This document shows positions 41,829-50,747 of a stretch of DNA of 64,000 nt, piece after piece (position 1 is the stretch's first letter; every line of letters begins with the position of its first letter). This DNA is from Streptomyces sp. NBC_01275 (GTDB taxonomy: Bacteria > Actinomycetota > Actinomycetes > Streptomycetales > Streptomycetaceae): contig NZ_JAPEOZ010000001.1 in assembly GCF_026340655.1 (NCBI RefSeq), positions 3,162,001 through 3,226,000 on the forward strand, given 5' to 3'. The notes under the pieces were generated by a model that was not told the origin of the DNA, did no database searches, and saw nothing but the letters and a program-made list of their open reading frames with translations. Position numbers and translations under genes: made by a program.

Positions 41829-42386
41829 TCACTTGCCCTCGACGGGCCCGCAGCCCGGCCGCCCGTCCTTGCACCACACCGTCTCGGTGACGGTCACGGT
41901 GACCGTGGGCCTGACGCCGCCGGGCTGCGCGGAGCTCGCCGGGGCGACCGGCGAGGGCGTCGCGGACTTGCAGTCGCCCAGCCCGCTCACCCGGAACAGC
42001 TGCTTCTCGCCCACGTCCGCCGTGAGATCCCCGCGCACGCAGGCGCCGTCGACCGCGCGCGTGACCTTGCCGGTGACGGTGACGTCCCGTCCGTCGGCGG
42101 TCTCCCCGCGGCAGTCGACGGAGGCCACGGTCTGAGCTGTGGTGTCCGCATCTCCGTCGTAGTCGGCCGTGCAGGTCAGCCAGCGCAGGTCCACGTCCCG
42201 GCGGCCGATCTCGGCCGTCGCGGCCTGGTCGGTCGTGTACGCCACGGACATGGTGCTCAGTCCGCCCGGATCGCACGCGGCCACCCCGCCCACGGCCAGC
42301 ACCGCGAGCCCCGCCACGGCGACCGCGCGCGGGACGTGCTTCCCGTGTGGGCGGCCCTGAATCCGTCTCCGTCTCCCTGCCCCCAT
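41829..42386 (-). CDS. DUF4333-type lipoprotein
   Basis: A 185-residue precursor: basic N-terminus, hydrophobic stretch AVAVAGLAVLAVGGVAAC with a lipobox (VAAC), so residue Cys 38 would be lipidated and the protein held on the outer face of the membrane. The exported domain has LTCTADYDGDADTTAQTVAS and VDCRGETADGRDVTVTG, the Cys-containing pattern of DUF4333 domains, and a Thr-rich, Cys-containing tail (CKDGRPGCG). Function unknown. ATG 42386 lacks a clear ribosome site. Confidence 0.78.
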   Translation of the reverse strand: MGAGRRRRIQGRPHGKHVPRAVAVAGLAVLAVGGVAACDPGGLSTMSVAYTTDQAATAEIGRRDVDLRWLTCTADYDGDADTTAQTVASVDCRGETADGRDVTVTGKVTRAVDGACVRGDLTADVGEKQLFRVSGLGDCKSATPSPVAPASSAQPGGVRPTVTVTVTETVWCKDGRPGCGPVEGK

Positions 42387-42466
42387 GGAGGGCAGCGTGC
42401 CACTCGGGCAGGGGATGCGGTAGACCTCATGCGGCCACTCCGGCCCCCGGGTTCTACCCTTCCCCC

Positions 42467-42868
42467 ATGCGCGACCGCCGCCGTCCGAGACGGCTCACCG
42501 TGGACGAGACCACCGCCTACCTGTGGACGGTCCGCCACGCACACGGGGACGGCGAGCCCTGCCGCGAGATCCTCACCCTGCTCCGGGACGGCGTCCGCAC
42601 CCGGATCGTCTTCCGCGAAGGCCGGGGCCGCTATGTCGGCAGCGGCTACCCCTCCCACTCCGGCGGCGTCGGCGACGCCCGACACCACCTCAACCTCCAC
42701 GAGCCCGGCGTCGTCCGCGCCCTCCTCGACGAGGCCCGCCGACGCGGACTGCTGTCGTCCTCACGGGAGTTGGACGGCTGGGAGCTGCTCCCGGCCGCCG
42801 CCGCGGCCGTCAGCCGCCGAGCAGCAGCCACTCCTGAAGCTCCACCAGATTGCCCTCCGGATCCCTGA
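42467..42868 (+). CDS. Hypothetical protein
   Basis: A 133-residue basic protein (TVDETTAYLWTVRHAHG near the start, ILTLLRDGVRTRIVFREGRG, then HLNLHEPGVVRALLDEARRR). No signal peptide or membrane segment. I recognise no domain. ATG 42467 has TACCCT ending six bases upstream, which fits a leaderless mRNA. The final 59 nt overlap the convergent VOC gene, so the Pro-rich tail may be dispensable. Confidence 0.7.
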   Translation: MRDRRRPRRLTVDETTAYLWTVRHAHGDGEPCREILTLLRDGVRTRIVFREGRGRYVGSGYPSHSGGVGDARHHLNLHEPGVVRALLDEARRRGLLSSSRELDGWELLPAAAAAVSRRAAATPEAPPDCPPDP

Positions 42869-43202
42869 GATGCGCGACGCGCATCCGGTCGGTCATCGGG
42901 ACCGGGCCGTGGACGAGGACGCCGCCGCGCGAGACGACACCGGCGCAGTAGGCGTCGAGGTCGTCGACCCGCAGAACGACCAGGGAGCGGTGCCCCGTCG
43001 CCGCATCGCCCAGCTCACCGAGGACCCGGGCCATCATGGCGCGGTCCTGGAGCGCGATCCCCGCGGAGCCGGTGGCGGGACTGAACTTCTCGTACGGTCC
43101 TTCGGTCGCCCCCGACTGGGGCTTGAGGCCGAGGACTTCGGCGTAGAAGTGGTAGCAGGCCGGGAAGTCGGTGACGAGCAGCCGTACCTGGGCGAGTTCC
43201 AA
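42810..43202 (-). CDS. VOC (glyoxalase/bleomycin-resistance) superfamily protein
   Basis: A 130-residue protein with the paired beta-alpha-beta-beta-beta units of the vicinal oxygen chelate fold: ELAQVRLLVTDFPACYHFYA at the start and HLRDPEGNLVELQEW at the end, the latter with the common metal-ligand Glu. ACYHFYAEVLGL is the usual first-helix text. The reaction is unknown. TTG 43202 is the likely start, preceded by GGGGGATGCG; no in-frame ATG fits. Confidence 0.85.
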   Translation of the reverse strand: MELAQVRLLVTDFPACYHFYAEVLGLKPQSGATEGPYEKFSPATGSAGIALQDRAMMARVLGELGDAATGHRSLVVLRVDDLDAYCAGVVSRGGVLVHGPVPMTDRMRVAHLRDPEGNLVELQEWLLLGG

Positions 43203-43224
43203 CGCATCCCCCGTGAGAGTTCGT

Positions 43225-43977
43225 TCAGGACCAGCGGCCGGTGCGCCCCAGCAGCAGCGCGGTCGCCGCGGTCCCTGCGGTCGACGTGCGCAGCACGCTA
43301 CGCCCCAGCCGGTACGCCTTCGCGCCGACCCCCTCGAAAAGCGCCAACTCCTCGGGGGAGACACCCCCTTCGGGCCCCACGACCAGCACGATCCGTCCGG
43401 AGGAGGGCAGTTCGGCGGTTGCGAGCGGCTCGCTGCCGTACTCCCGGTCCTCGTGCAGCACCGCCGCGAAGTCGGCCTCGGACAGCAGTGCGGCGACCTG
43501 TCTGGTCGTCGCCTGGTCCGCGACCTCCGGAAAGCGCACCCGGCGGGACTGCTTGCCGGCCTCACGGGCGGTGGCCCGCCACTTGGCGAGCGCCTTCAGG
43601 CCCCGCTCGCCCTTCCACTGCGTGATGCAGCGGGCGGCGGCCCACGGCACGATCGCGTCGACGCCGGTCTCGGTCATCGTCTCGACGGCCAGCTCACCCC
43701 GGTCGCCCTTGGGGAGGGCCTGTACGACGGTGATGCGAGGCGACTCGGCGGGCTCCTCCACGACGTCCTTCAGGCTCAGGACCAGCCGGTCCTTGCCCTC
43801 GGCGGCGACGACCTCGCCCTCGGCCCAGCGGCCGGCGCCGTCGGTGAGGACGACCGCCTCGCCGGCCCGCAGCCGCTTCACCGACACGGCGTGACGCCCT
43901 TCGGGGCCGTCCAGCACGAACGCGGAGCGGGCGCCGGGGCCCGGCAGCTCCTCGACGACGAACACAGGCGCGGTCAT
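43225..43977 (-). CDS. rsmE: 16S rRNA (uracil-1498-N3)-methyltransferase
   Basis: A 250-residue SPOUT-class methyltransferase that methylates U1498 of 16S rRNA. The N-terminal PUA-like part has GRHAVSVKRLRAGEAVVLTDG, and the knot region is IVLVVGPEGGVSPEELALF, the SAM-binding motif. LGRSVLRTSTAGTAATALLL is the C-terminal knot helix. ATG 43977 overlaps the stop of the nitronate monooxygenase gene by one base (TGATG), so the genes are co-transcribed, in an operon trailing hrcA-dnaJ2. Confidence 0.94.
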   Translation of the reverse strand: MTAPVFVVEELPGPGARSAFVLDGPEGRHAVSVKRLRAGEAVVLTDGAGRWAEGEVVAAEGKDRLVLSLKDVVEEPAESPRITVVQALPKGDRGELAVETMTETGVDAIVPWAAARCITQWKGERGLKALAKWRATAREAGKQSRRVRFPEVADQATTRQVAALLSEADFAAVLHEDREYGSEPLATAELPSSGRIVLVVGPEGGVSPEELALFEGVGAKAYRLGRSVLRTSTAGTAATALLLGRTGRWS

Positions 43978-45083
43978 CAGGCGTCGCCGCCCTCGCCGCC
44001 GGAGCCCCCGAGGCCCCCGGGAACCTCGGCCAACGCTGTCCGGGCCGCCTCGATCTCGTCCGCCAGCACCTCCACCAGCCGCCCGGCCGGAAGCTCACGG
44101 GCCAACCGATGGCCCTGCCCCGCCCACAGCGCCATGCCCTGCGCGTCGCCCGCCTTGGCGGCCGCCTTGCGCAGCGGCGAGGTGAGGTGGTGGACCTCCG
44201 GGTAGGCGGCGGGCGCGTACGGGCCGTGCTCGCGCAGGAAGCGGTTGACCAGGCCACGGGCCGGGCGGCCGGAGAAGGCGCGGGTCAGCTCGGTGCGCAC
44301 GAAGAGCGCGTTGGTCAGCGCCTGCTTGTGCACGGCGTGGGCGCCCGACTCGGGGGTGGCCAGGAACGCGGTGCCCAGCTGGGCCGCGCTCGCGCCGGCC
44401 GCGAGGGCCGCGGCGATCTGGCTGCCGCGCATCAGACCGCCGGCGGCGACGATCGGCAGGCTCACGCACTCGCGGACCTGGGCGATCAGGGAGAGCAGCC
44501 CGATGCCGGAGCCGTCGTTCTCGGGGATGTCCTTGTGGGTGCCCTGATGGCCGCCGGCCTCCACGCCCTGCACGATCACCGCGTCCGCGCCGGCCCGCTG
44601 CACGGCGAGAGCCTCGTCGGCGGTGGTCGCGGTGACCAGGGTGAACGTTCCCGCGCGGCGCAGGGAGTCCAGCGCGTCGCCGCTGGGCACGCCGAAGTGG
44701 AAGGAGACCACCGGCACCGGGTTGTCCAGCAGGACGGCGAGTTTGGCGTCGTAGCCGTCGTCACGGCCGCTGTCCGGGTCGCCCAGCTCTGTCTCGTACC
44801 AGGCGGCCTCGCCGGCCAGCTGATGGGCGTAGACCTCGACCGCACCGGTCTCCGCATGCTCCGGCTGCGGCATGAAGAGGTTCACGCCGAAGGGGCGGCC
44901 GGTGAGACTCCGCAGCTGCTTGATCTCCTGGTACATGCCGTCGGCCGTCTTGTACCCGGCGGCGAGGAACCCGAGCCCACCGGCCTCGGACACGGCCGCG
45001 GCGAGCTGCGGAACGGAGACACCGCCCGCCATGGGGGCCTGCACGATCGGGTGAGGGAAGAGATCGGTCAGTGCGGAGGACAT
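43977..45083 (-). CDS. Nitronate monooxygenase family flavoprotein
   Basis: A 368-residue TIM-barrel FMN enzyme that oxidises alkyl nitronates such as propionate 3-nitronate. HPIVQAPMAGGVSVP is the FMN-binding start, QGVEAGGHQGTH the motif with the catalytic base His, and VAAGGLMRGSQIAAALAAGA the phosphate-binding loop. ATG 45083; GGAGG lies about 18 nt upstream. It is coupled to rsmE by a one-base overlap and lies about 250 nt downstream of dnaJ across a repetitive element. Confidence 0.9.
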   Translation of the reverse strand: MSSALTDLFPHPIVQAPMAGGVSVPQLAAAVSEAGGLGFLAAGYKTADGMYQEIKQLRSLTGRPFGVNLFMPQPEHAETGAVEVYAHQLAGEAAWYETELGDPDSGRDDGYDAKLAVLLDNPVPVVSFHFGVPSGDALDSLRRAGTFTLVTATTADEALAVQRAGADAVIVQGVEAGGHQGTHKDIPENDGSGIGLLSLIAQVRECVSLPIVAAGGLMRGSQIAAALAAGASAAQLGTAFLATPESGAHAVHKQALTNALFVRTELTRAFSGRPARGLVNRFLREHGPYAPAAYPEVHHLTSPLRKAAAKAGDAQGMALWAGQGHRLARELPAGRLVEVLADEIEAARTALAEVPGGLGGSGGEGGDA

Positions 45084-45179
45084 GACGGCATGTTGTCACG
45101 TCCTCCGAACAAGTCCGAATCGGCCCTGCTCATTGGCACATGCCAGCTGTTTCACGGGCACGAGCCTCTGTCTTCACGG

Positions 45180-45325
45180 GCACAAGCGGGCTTTTCAGGC
45201 CCGGGCCGGCATCTCCAGCCCGCCTGGCGGTACCCCCCTCTGGGGGAGTTTGAGGACGAGACCCGTTCAGGGCCGAAAGGGGGGTCTGGGGCACAGCCCC
45301 CAGGCACGGTCACCCAGACCCCGGG
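45180..45325. repeat. Streptomyces-type dispersed extragenic repeat between nmo and dnaJ
   Basis: The 252-nt gap holds CCCCTCTGGGGG, GAGTTTGAGGACGAG, TTCAGGGCCGAAAGG and GGGGTCTGGGGCACAGCCCC, in that order. I recognise these phrases as a motif set found between genes many times per Streptomyces genome. Internal inverted pieces could fold into hairpins. Confidence 0.6.
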
Positions 45326-45335
45326 CACCTCCACC

Positions 45336-46472
45336 TCACCGCCCGTTGAACGCATCCTTCAGCCGCGAGAAAAGACCTTGCTGACCCGGCTGGAACTGCC
45401 CCAGAGGCCGTTCCTCGCCGCGCAGCTTGGCCAGCTCGCGCAGCAGGCGTTCCTGTTCGGGGTCGAGCTTGGTCGGGGTCATGACCTCGACGTGGACGAT
45501 CAGGTCGCCGCGCCCGCCGCCGCGCAGATGCGTGACGCCCCGGCCGTGCAGGGGGATCGACTGGCCGGACTGGGTGCCGGGCCGGATGTCGACCTCCTCC
45601 AGGCCGTCCAGCGTCTCCAGCGGCACCTTCGTGCCGAGGGACGCCGCCGTCATCGGCAGGGTGACCGTGCAGTGCAGGTCGTCCCCGCGCCGCTGGAACA
45701 TCGCGTGCGGCAGCTCGTGGATCTCGACGTACAGGTCGCCGGCGGGGCCGCCGCCGGGGCCGACCTCGCCCTCGCCCGCGAGCTGGATACGGGTGCCGTT
45801 GTCGACGCCGGCCGGGATCTTCACCGTCAGCGTGCGACGGGAGCGGACCCGGCCGTCGCCCGCGCACTCCGGGCACGGGGTCGGCACGACGGTGCCGAAG
45901 CCCTGGCACTGCGGGCAGGGCCGGGACGTCATGACCTGGCCCAGGAAGGACCGGGTCACCTGCGACACCTCGCCGCGACCGCGGCACATGTCACACGTCT
46001 GGGCGGTCGTGCCCGGCGCCGCGCCCTCACCGCTGCAGGTGGCGCAGACGATCGCCGTGTCGACCTGGATGTCCTTGGTCGTGCCGAAGGCGGCCTCCTC
46101 GAGGTCGACCTCCAGCCGGATCATCGCGTCCTGGCCGCGCCGGGTGCGCGAGCGCGGCCCGCGCTGCGACGCCGTACCGAAGAACGCGTCCATGATGTCC
46201 GAGAAGTTCCCGAAGCCGCCCGCGCCGAAGCCGCCCGCGCCGGCGCCGCCGGACTGGGAGAGCGGGTCGCCGCCGAGGTCGTAGACCTGCTTCTTCTGCG
46301 GGTCCGACAACACCTCGTAGGCGGCGTTGATCTCCTTGAACCGCTCCTGGGTCTTCGGATCGGGGTTGACGTCCGGGTGCAGCTCGCGTGCGAGCCGCCG
46401 GAAGGCCTTCTTGATCTCTTCCTGCGACGCGTCGCGGCGCACGCCGAGAACGGCGTAGTAGTCCGTGGCCAC
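45336..46472 (-). CDS. dnaJ: Chaperone DnaJ (DnaJ2)
   Basis: A 378-residue type I Hsp40. The J domain begins [20 protein letters not shown] with the HPD tripeptide (ELHPDVNPD). A Gly/Phe-rich linker follows, then four zinc repeats: [24 protein letters not shown] and CPECAGDG. The C-terminal substrate domain follows ([20 protein letters not shown]). It stimulates DnaK ATPase and binds unfolded protein. GTG 46472 directly follows the hrcA stop; this hrcA-linked gene is the second DnaJ of streptomycetes, the first being in the dnaK operon. Confidence 0.96.
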   Translation of the reverse strand: MATDYYAVLGVRRDASQEEIKKAFRRLARELHPDVNPDPKTQERFKEINAAYEVLSDPQKKQVYDLGGDPLSQSGGAGAGGFGAGGFGNFSDIMDAFFGTASQRGPRSRTRRGQDAMIRLEVDLEEAAFGTTKDIQVDTAIVCATCSGEGAAPGTTAQTCDMCRGRGEVSQVTRSFLGQVMTSRPCPQCQGFGTVVPTPCPECAGDGRVRSRRTLTVKIPAGVDNGTRIQLAGEGEVGPGGGPAGDLYVEIHELPHAMFQRRGDDLHCTVTLPMTAASLGTKVPLETLDGLEEVDIRPGTQSGQSIPLHGRGVTHLRGGGRGDLIVHVEVMTPTKLDPEQERLLRELAKLRGEERPLGQFQPGQQGLFSRLKDAFNGR

Positions 46473-47489
46473 TTACGACTCCGCCAGGATCTGTCCGACG
46501 TACCGTGCCACTGCGCGTACCGCTCCCATCGTTCCCGGGTAATCCATGCGGGTCGGTCCGACCACGCCGAGCTTGGCGACTGCCTCGCCGCCCGAACCGT
46601 AGCCGACCGACACCACGGAAGTGGAGTTGAGTCCCTCGTAGGCGTTCTCGTGACCGATGCGTACGGTCATGCCCGAATCCCCCGCCTCGCCAAGGAGTTT
46701 GAGGAGGACGACCTGCTCCTCCAGGGCCTCCAGGACGGGTCGGATCACGAGAGGAAAGTCATGTCCGAAGCGGGTGAGATTGGCGGTGCCGCCGATCATC
46801 AGCCGCTCCTCGTTCTCTTCGACGAGCGTCTCCAGGAGGGTGGAGAGCACCGTCGTGACCGTGCCGCGCTCGTCGAGCTCGAAGGCGTCCGGCAGGTCCT
46901 CCAGCAGCCGCGGCACGTCCGAGAAGCGGCGGCCCGCGACCCTGCTGTTCAGCCGGGCCCGCAGATCCGCCACCGAGGTCTCGCCGAACGGCGCCGGGCA
47001 GTCCACCATCCGCTGCTCGACCCGCCCGGTGTCCGTGATCAGCACGAGCATCAGGCGCGCGGGCGCGAGCGAGAGCAGCTCCACGTGCCGCACGGTCGAG
47101 CGGGTCAGCGACGGGTACTGCACGACGGCGACCTGCCGGGTGAGCTGCGCGAGCAGCCGTACCGTACGGGCCACCACGTCGTCGAGGTCGACGGCGCCGT
47201 CGAGGAAGTTCTGGATGGCGCGCCGCTCGGGGCCCGTCATCGGCTTGACGCCGGCCAGCTTGTCGACGAAGAGCCGGTAGCCCTTGTCGGTGGGGATCCG
47301 CCCGGCGCTGGTGTGCGGCTGCGCGATGTACCCCTCGTCCTCCAGGGCCGCCATGTCGTTGCGGACCGTCGCCGGGGACACGCCGAGGCTGTGCCGTTCG
47401 GTGAGCGCCTTGGAGCCGACGGGCTCCTCGGTGCCGACGTAGTCCTGGACGATGGCGCGCAGCACCTGGAGCCTGCGTTCACTCAGCAT
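46473..47489 (-). CDS. hrcA: Heat-inducible transcription repressor HrcA
   Basis: A 338-residue repressor of chaperonin genes. The winged helix has [20 protein letters not shown] and [40 protein letters not shown] is the HrcA signature. The C-terminal GAF-like and dimerisation parts follow. GroEL activates it; on heat shock it leaves CIRCE operators. ATG 47489 has GGAGG upstream. A CIRCE-like repeat 48 nt before the start implies autoregulation of hrcA-dnaJ. Confidence 0.96.
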   Translation of the reverse strand: MLSERRLQVLRAIVQDYVGTEEPVGSKALTERHSLGVSPATVRNDMAALEDEGYIAQPHTSAGRIPTDKGYRLFVDKLAGVKPMTGPERRAIQNFLDGAVDLDDVVARTVRLLAQLTRQVAVVQYPSLTRSTVRHVELLSLAPARLMLVLITDTGRVEQRMVDCPAPFGETSVADLRARLNSRVAGRRFSDVPRLLEDLPDAFELDERGTVTTVLSTLLETLVEENEERLMIGGTANLTRFGHDFPLVIRPVLEALEEQVVLLKLLGEAGDSGMTVRIGHENAYEGLNSTSVVSVGYGSGGEAVAKLGVVGPTRMDYPGTMGAVRAVARYVGQILAES

Positions 47490-47536
47490 CCGCGCACACC
47501 TCCAGAAGTCGTCCCGCAGTTCCCTGGGCGCCTCGC

Positions 47537-47563
47537 CTGGCACTCTTCCCGTCCGAGTGCCAG
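47537..47563 (-). promoter_or_regulatory. CIRCE operator upstream of hrcA
   Basis: CTGGCACTC, a 9-nt spacer, then GAGTGCCAG: a perfect inverted repeat with exactly the N9 spacing of the CIRCE consensus (TTAGCACTC-N9-GAGTGCTAA). The outer bases have shifted to G/C. It lies 48-74 nt before hrcA. Confidence 0.85.
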
Positions 47564-47648
47564 CGTTCCCCGGCCCAGTGTACGGCTGCGGGGTACACCT
47601 GGGGCAAGGTCGGCCGAGGGCGGGGCTTCGTAGGGCTAGCGTCGCCGT

Positions 47649-48383
47649 ATGACGGTGACTTGGGAAGGGCTGGGGTGGGAACGGGTCGCGGCCGGGGTGG
47701 GACGGGTCCGGCTGCCGGGCTGGGACTGCACGGCGGGACTGGTGGTGGGGGCGGACGCGGTGCTGATGATCGACGCGGGGTCGAGCCTGGCGGAGGGGGA
47801 GCTGCTGCGGGGGCAGGCGTGGGAGCTGACCGGCCGACATGTGACTCATCTCGCGCTGACCCATCCCCATTTCGACCATGTGTTCGGCGCGGCGGCGTTC
47901 GCGGACACGGAGGTGTTCGGGGCGGCGGGCGTCGCCGCCGTCCTGTCCTTCGGGACCGTCGAGGCACAGGAGCTGCGGGCGGACGCGGTGCGCAACGGGC
48001 TGGAGGAGAGCGCGGCCACGGCGGCCACGGCCGCGCTCGTACGCCCCCGCCACCTCGTCTCCGGCGAGCGGACCCTCGACCTGGGCGGCGGCCGCCAGGT
48101 CCTGCTGGCGAACGTGGGACCCGGGCACACCGCCCATGACCTGGCCGTCCTGGTGCCGGGCTCGCCCCCGACGGTCTTCTGCGGCGACCTGGTCGAGGAG
48201 TCCGGGGAACCCCAGGCCGGCCCCGACGCCGTACCCGCCCACTGGCCGGCCGCCCTGGACCGCCTCCTCGCCCTCGGCGGCGAGGACGCGCGGTACGTGC
48301 CCGGTCACGGGGCGGTGGTGGACGCGGCGTTCCTCAGGGCGCAGCGGGACGCCTTGAGCGGCCGTTTCGGCGTGTCGCCCTGA
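47649..48383 (+). CDS. MBL-fold metallo-hydrolase
   Basis: A 244-residue metallo-beta-lactamase-fold enzyme. [17 protein letters not shown] carries the HxHxDH metal motif, [14 protein letters not shown] the third His and VFCGDLVEE the bridging Asp; [11 protein letters not shown] adds the last His. The substrate is unknown; length and motifs match small hydrolase-type members rather than lactamases with resistance roles. ATG 47649 has TAGCGT ending six bases upstream, suggesting a leaderless mRNA. It is divergent from hrcA. Confidence 0.9.
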   Translation: MTVTWEGLGWERVAAGVGRVRLPGWDCTAGLVVGADAVLMIDAGSSLAEGELLRGQAWELTGRHVTHLALTHPHFDHVFGAAAFADTEVFGAAGVAAVLSFGTVEAQELRADAVRNGLEESAATAATAALVRPRHLVSGERTLDLGGGRQVLLANVGPGHTAHDLAVLVPGSPPTVFCGDLVEESGEPQAGPDAVPAHWPAALDRLLALGGEDARYVPGHGAVVDAAFLRAQRDALSGRFGVSP

Positions 48384-48414
48384 TCGGCCCAGAGCTTCTC
48401 CTATCGTCATCCGA

Positions 48415-49221
48415 ATGCGCCAGTACCCCGCCGACCTGACCCCTCCGTGGAAGAAGCCCCGGCCCGTCCCCGAGGTCGCGGCGGAGCCCGGCCTGGTGGT
48501 GGAGGAGCCCGGGACCGGGTTCTGCGGCGCGGTGATCCGCTGCGAGGCGGGCACGGTGACCCTGGAGGACCGCTTCGGCAAGCACCGCGTGTTCCCGCTG
48601 GAGCCGCGCGGCTTCCTCCTGGAGGGGCGGGTCGTGACCCTCGTACGGCCTTCGTCGGGGCCGGCACGTCCCACCCGTACCGCCTCCGGTTCGGTCGCCG
48701 TCCCCGGCGCGCGGGCACGGGTCGCCCGCGCCGGGCGCATCTACGTCGAGGGCCGGCACGACGCCGAGCTGGTCGAGAAGGTGTGGGGCGACGACCTGCG
48801 CGTCGAGGGCGTGGTCGTGGAGTACCTGGAGGGCGTGGACGACCTCCCTTCGATCGTCGCCGAGTTCGCCCCGGGCCCGGACGCCCGGCTGGGCGTCCTG
48901 GTGGACCACCTGATCCCGGGCACCAAGGAATGGCGCATCGCGGAGGCCGTGACCAGCGAGCACGCGCTGGTCGTCGGCCATCCGTACATCGACGTCTGGG
49001 AGGCCGTGAAGCCGTCCGCCGTGGGCATCCAGTCCTGGCCCCGCGTTCCGCACGGCCAGGACTGGAAGACGGGCGTGTGCCGGGCGCTGGGCTGGCCGGA
49101 GAACACCGGGGCGGTGTGGCAGGCGATCCTGGCGCGCGTGGGGTCGTACAAGGACCTGGAGCCGGAGTTGCTGGGACGGGTCGAGGAACTGATCGACTTC
49201 GTCACGGCCCCGGAAGAGTGA
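48415..49221 (+). CDS. DUF3097 protein with Toprim-like domain
   Basis: A 268-residue cytoplasmic protein conserved in actinobacteria. The N-terminal 90 residues form a beta-rich domain. [20 protein letters not shown] near residue 117 gives the Glu of a Toprim motif, and [13 protein letters not shown] about 60 residues on is placed like the second acidic motif, although DxD is reduced to D-H. Toprim folds cut or bind nucleic acids in topoisomerases, primases and OLD/RNase M5 nucleases. ATG 48415 has TATCGT ending seven bases upstream (leaderless). It lies 31 nt after the MBL gene. Confidence 0.85.
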   Translation: MRQYPADLTPPWKKPRPVPEVAAEPGLVVEEPGTGFCGAVIRCEAGTVTLEDRFGKHRVFPLEPRGFLLEGRVVTLVRPSSGPARPTRTASGSVAVPGARARVARAGRIYVEGRHDAELVEKVWGDDLRVEGVVVEYLEGVDDLPSIVAEFAPGPDARLGVLVDHLIPGTKEWRIAEAVTSEHALVVGHPYIDVWEAVKPSAVGIQSWPRVPHGQDWKTGVCRALGWPENTGAVWQAILARVGSYKDLEPELLGRVEELIDFVTAPEE

Positions 49222-49282
49222 CTCCGGAAGACCGGCTCCTGCAGACCGGCTCCTCGAAGCCGACGGGGGTGAGTGGGCGCGG

Positions 49283-50515
49283 TCAGTCCACCAGGTCCCG
49301 TACCACCGCGTCCGCCAGCAGCCGCCCGCGCAGGGTGAGGACGGCGCGGCCCTCGTCGTACGGCTGCTGCTGGAGCAGGCCGTCCGCACGGGAGCGTTCC
49401 GCGGCGGCCAGTCCGGCCTCCTTCAGGAGGCTCAGCGGGACGCCCTCGCGCAGGCGCAGCTCCAGCAGGATGCGCTCGACCCGGCGGTCCTCCTCGGACA
49501 GGAGTTCCCGTCCGGCCCCCGGTGAGCGGCCGCCGGCGAGCGCCGCCGCGTACGCGCCGGGGTGCTTGACGTTCCACCAGCGCACCCCGCCGACATGGCT
49601 GTGCGCGCCCGGTCCCGCGCCCCACCAGTCGGCGCCGCGCCAGTACAGCTCGTTGTGCAGACAGCGGCCCGCCTGCGAGGTGGCCCAGTTGGACACCTCG
49701 TACCAGTCGTAGCCCGCCGCGGACAGGGTCTCCTCCGCGATCAGATACCGGTCGGCGTGGACGTCGTCGTCGGTCATCGGGACCTCGCCGCGCCTGATGC
49801 GGCGGGCCAGCTGGGTGCCCTCCTCGACGATCAGGGCGTAGGCCGAGACATGGTCGGGGCCGGCGCCCAGGGCCGCGTCCAGCGACGCCCGCCAGTCGTC
49901 GTCGGACTCGCCGGGCGTGCCGTAGATCAGGTCGAGGTTGACGTGCGCGAACCCCGCCGCACGGGCCTCCGCCACACAGGCCTCCGGACGGCCCGGCGTG
50001 TGCGTGCGGTCGAGGATCTTCAGCACGTGCTGTCTGGCGCTCTGCATGCCGAAGGAGATCCGGTTGAAGCCGCCCTGGCGCAGGGCGGCCAGATAGGCGG
50101 GACCGACCGACTCCGGGTTCGCCTCCGTGGTGATCTCCGCGTCCGCGGCCAGCCCGAACTCGTCGCGGATCGCGCCCAGCATCCGGACGAGGTCGGCCGC
50201 GGCCAGCAGGGTCGGCGTGCCGCCGCCGACGAAGACCGTGCGGACCTCGCGCGGGTCGTCGCCGAGGACCTTGCGGGCCAGCCGGACCTCGTCGATCAGG
50301 GTGTCGGCGTAGTTGTCGCGGGAGGCGAGGACGCCGCCGGTGCCGCGCAGCTCGGTGGCGGTGTAGGTGTTGAAGTCGCAGTAGCCGCAGCGGGTCGCGC
50401 AGTACGGGACGTGCAGGTAGAAACCGAGGGGGCGGTCGGCGGCGCCGGTGAGCGCGTGCACCGGGAGTGCGCCGTCGTCCGGGACCGGCTCGCCGTCGGG
50501 GAGTGCGGAAGGCAT
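49283..50515 (-). CDS. hemW: Radical SAM heme chaperone HemW
   Basis: A 410-residue radical SAM protein, formerly mis-named coproporphyrinogen III oxidase. LGFYLHVPYCATRCGYCDFN carries the CxxxCxxC iron-sulfur site, VFVGGGTPTLL the SAM-binding GGGTP, and NLDLIYGTPGESDDDW the middle strand. The HNELYWRG motif and HemN_C domain follow. It inserts heme into respiratory enzymes. ATG 50515 is chosen; ATG 50524 is the alternative. It lies 61 nt from the convergent DUF3097 gene. Confidence 0.93.
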   Translation of the reverse strand: MPSALPDGEPVPDDGALPVHALTGAADRPLGFYLHVPYCATRCGYCDFNTYTATELRGTGGVLASRDNYADTLIDEVRLARKVLGDDPREVRTVFVGGGTPTLLAAADLVRMLGAIRDEFGLAADAEITTEANPESVGPAYLAALRQGGFNRISFGMQSARQHVLKILDRTHTPGRPEACVAEARAAGFAHVNLDLIYGTPGESDDDWRASLDAALGAGPDHVSAYALIVEEGTQLARRIRRGEVPMTDDDVHADRYLIAEETLSAAGYDWYEVSNWATSQAGRCLHNELYWRGADWWGAGPGAHSHVGGVRWWNVKHPGAYAAALAGGRSPGAGRELLSEEDRRVERILLELRLREGVPLSLLKEAGLAAAERSRADGLLQQQPYDEGRAVLTLRGRLLADAVVRDLVD

Positions 50516-50747
50516 GTGGCCCATTGTCCCGTACGTCCGCACCCATCCATGCGTCCCGCGCGTCCTCGGGCCGGCAGCTCCGCGCCCGGCGGTCGCCCCG
50601 GACGCGCGCCCGCCAGGACGTACGCCACCGCCGAGCCCCTCGTCTCGGTGCAGCCGCTCGGCTCGTCCCGCGCGGCCGTCCGGCGCTGCACCCGCACGAA
50701 CAGCGCCGCGTCGCGCAGGAGGGCTACGAACAGCAGACCGCGGCCGA

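Noticed and set aside
38627..41890. Long plus-strand open frame of 1087 codons opposite the tricorn protease gene
   Set aside because: Composition is typical of a GC-rich antisense frame (Val/Gly/Arg/Pro/Asp runs), it has no recognisable domain, and the minus strand encodes a full tricorn protease. Similar long frames opposite leuA, the ligase, lepA and comEC were rejected for the same reason.
50543..50747. Open minus-strand frame in the gap between hemW and the SpoIIE phosphatase gene
   Set aside because: It is part of a longer frame running through hemW with Arg/Gly/Pro-rich noise; no start with a ribosome site and no similarity seen.
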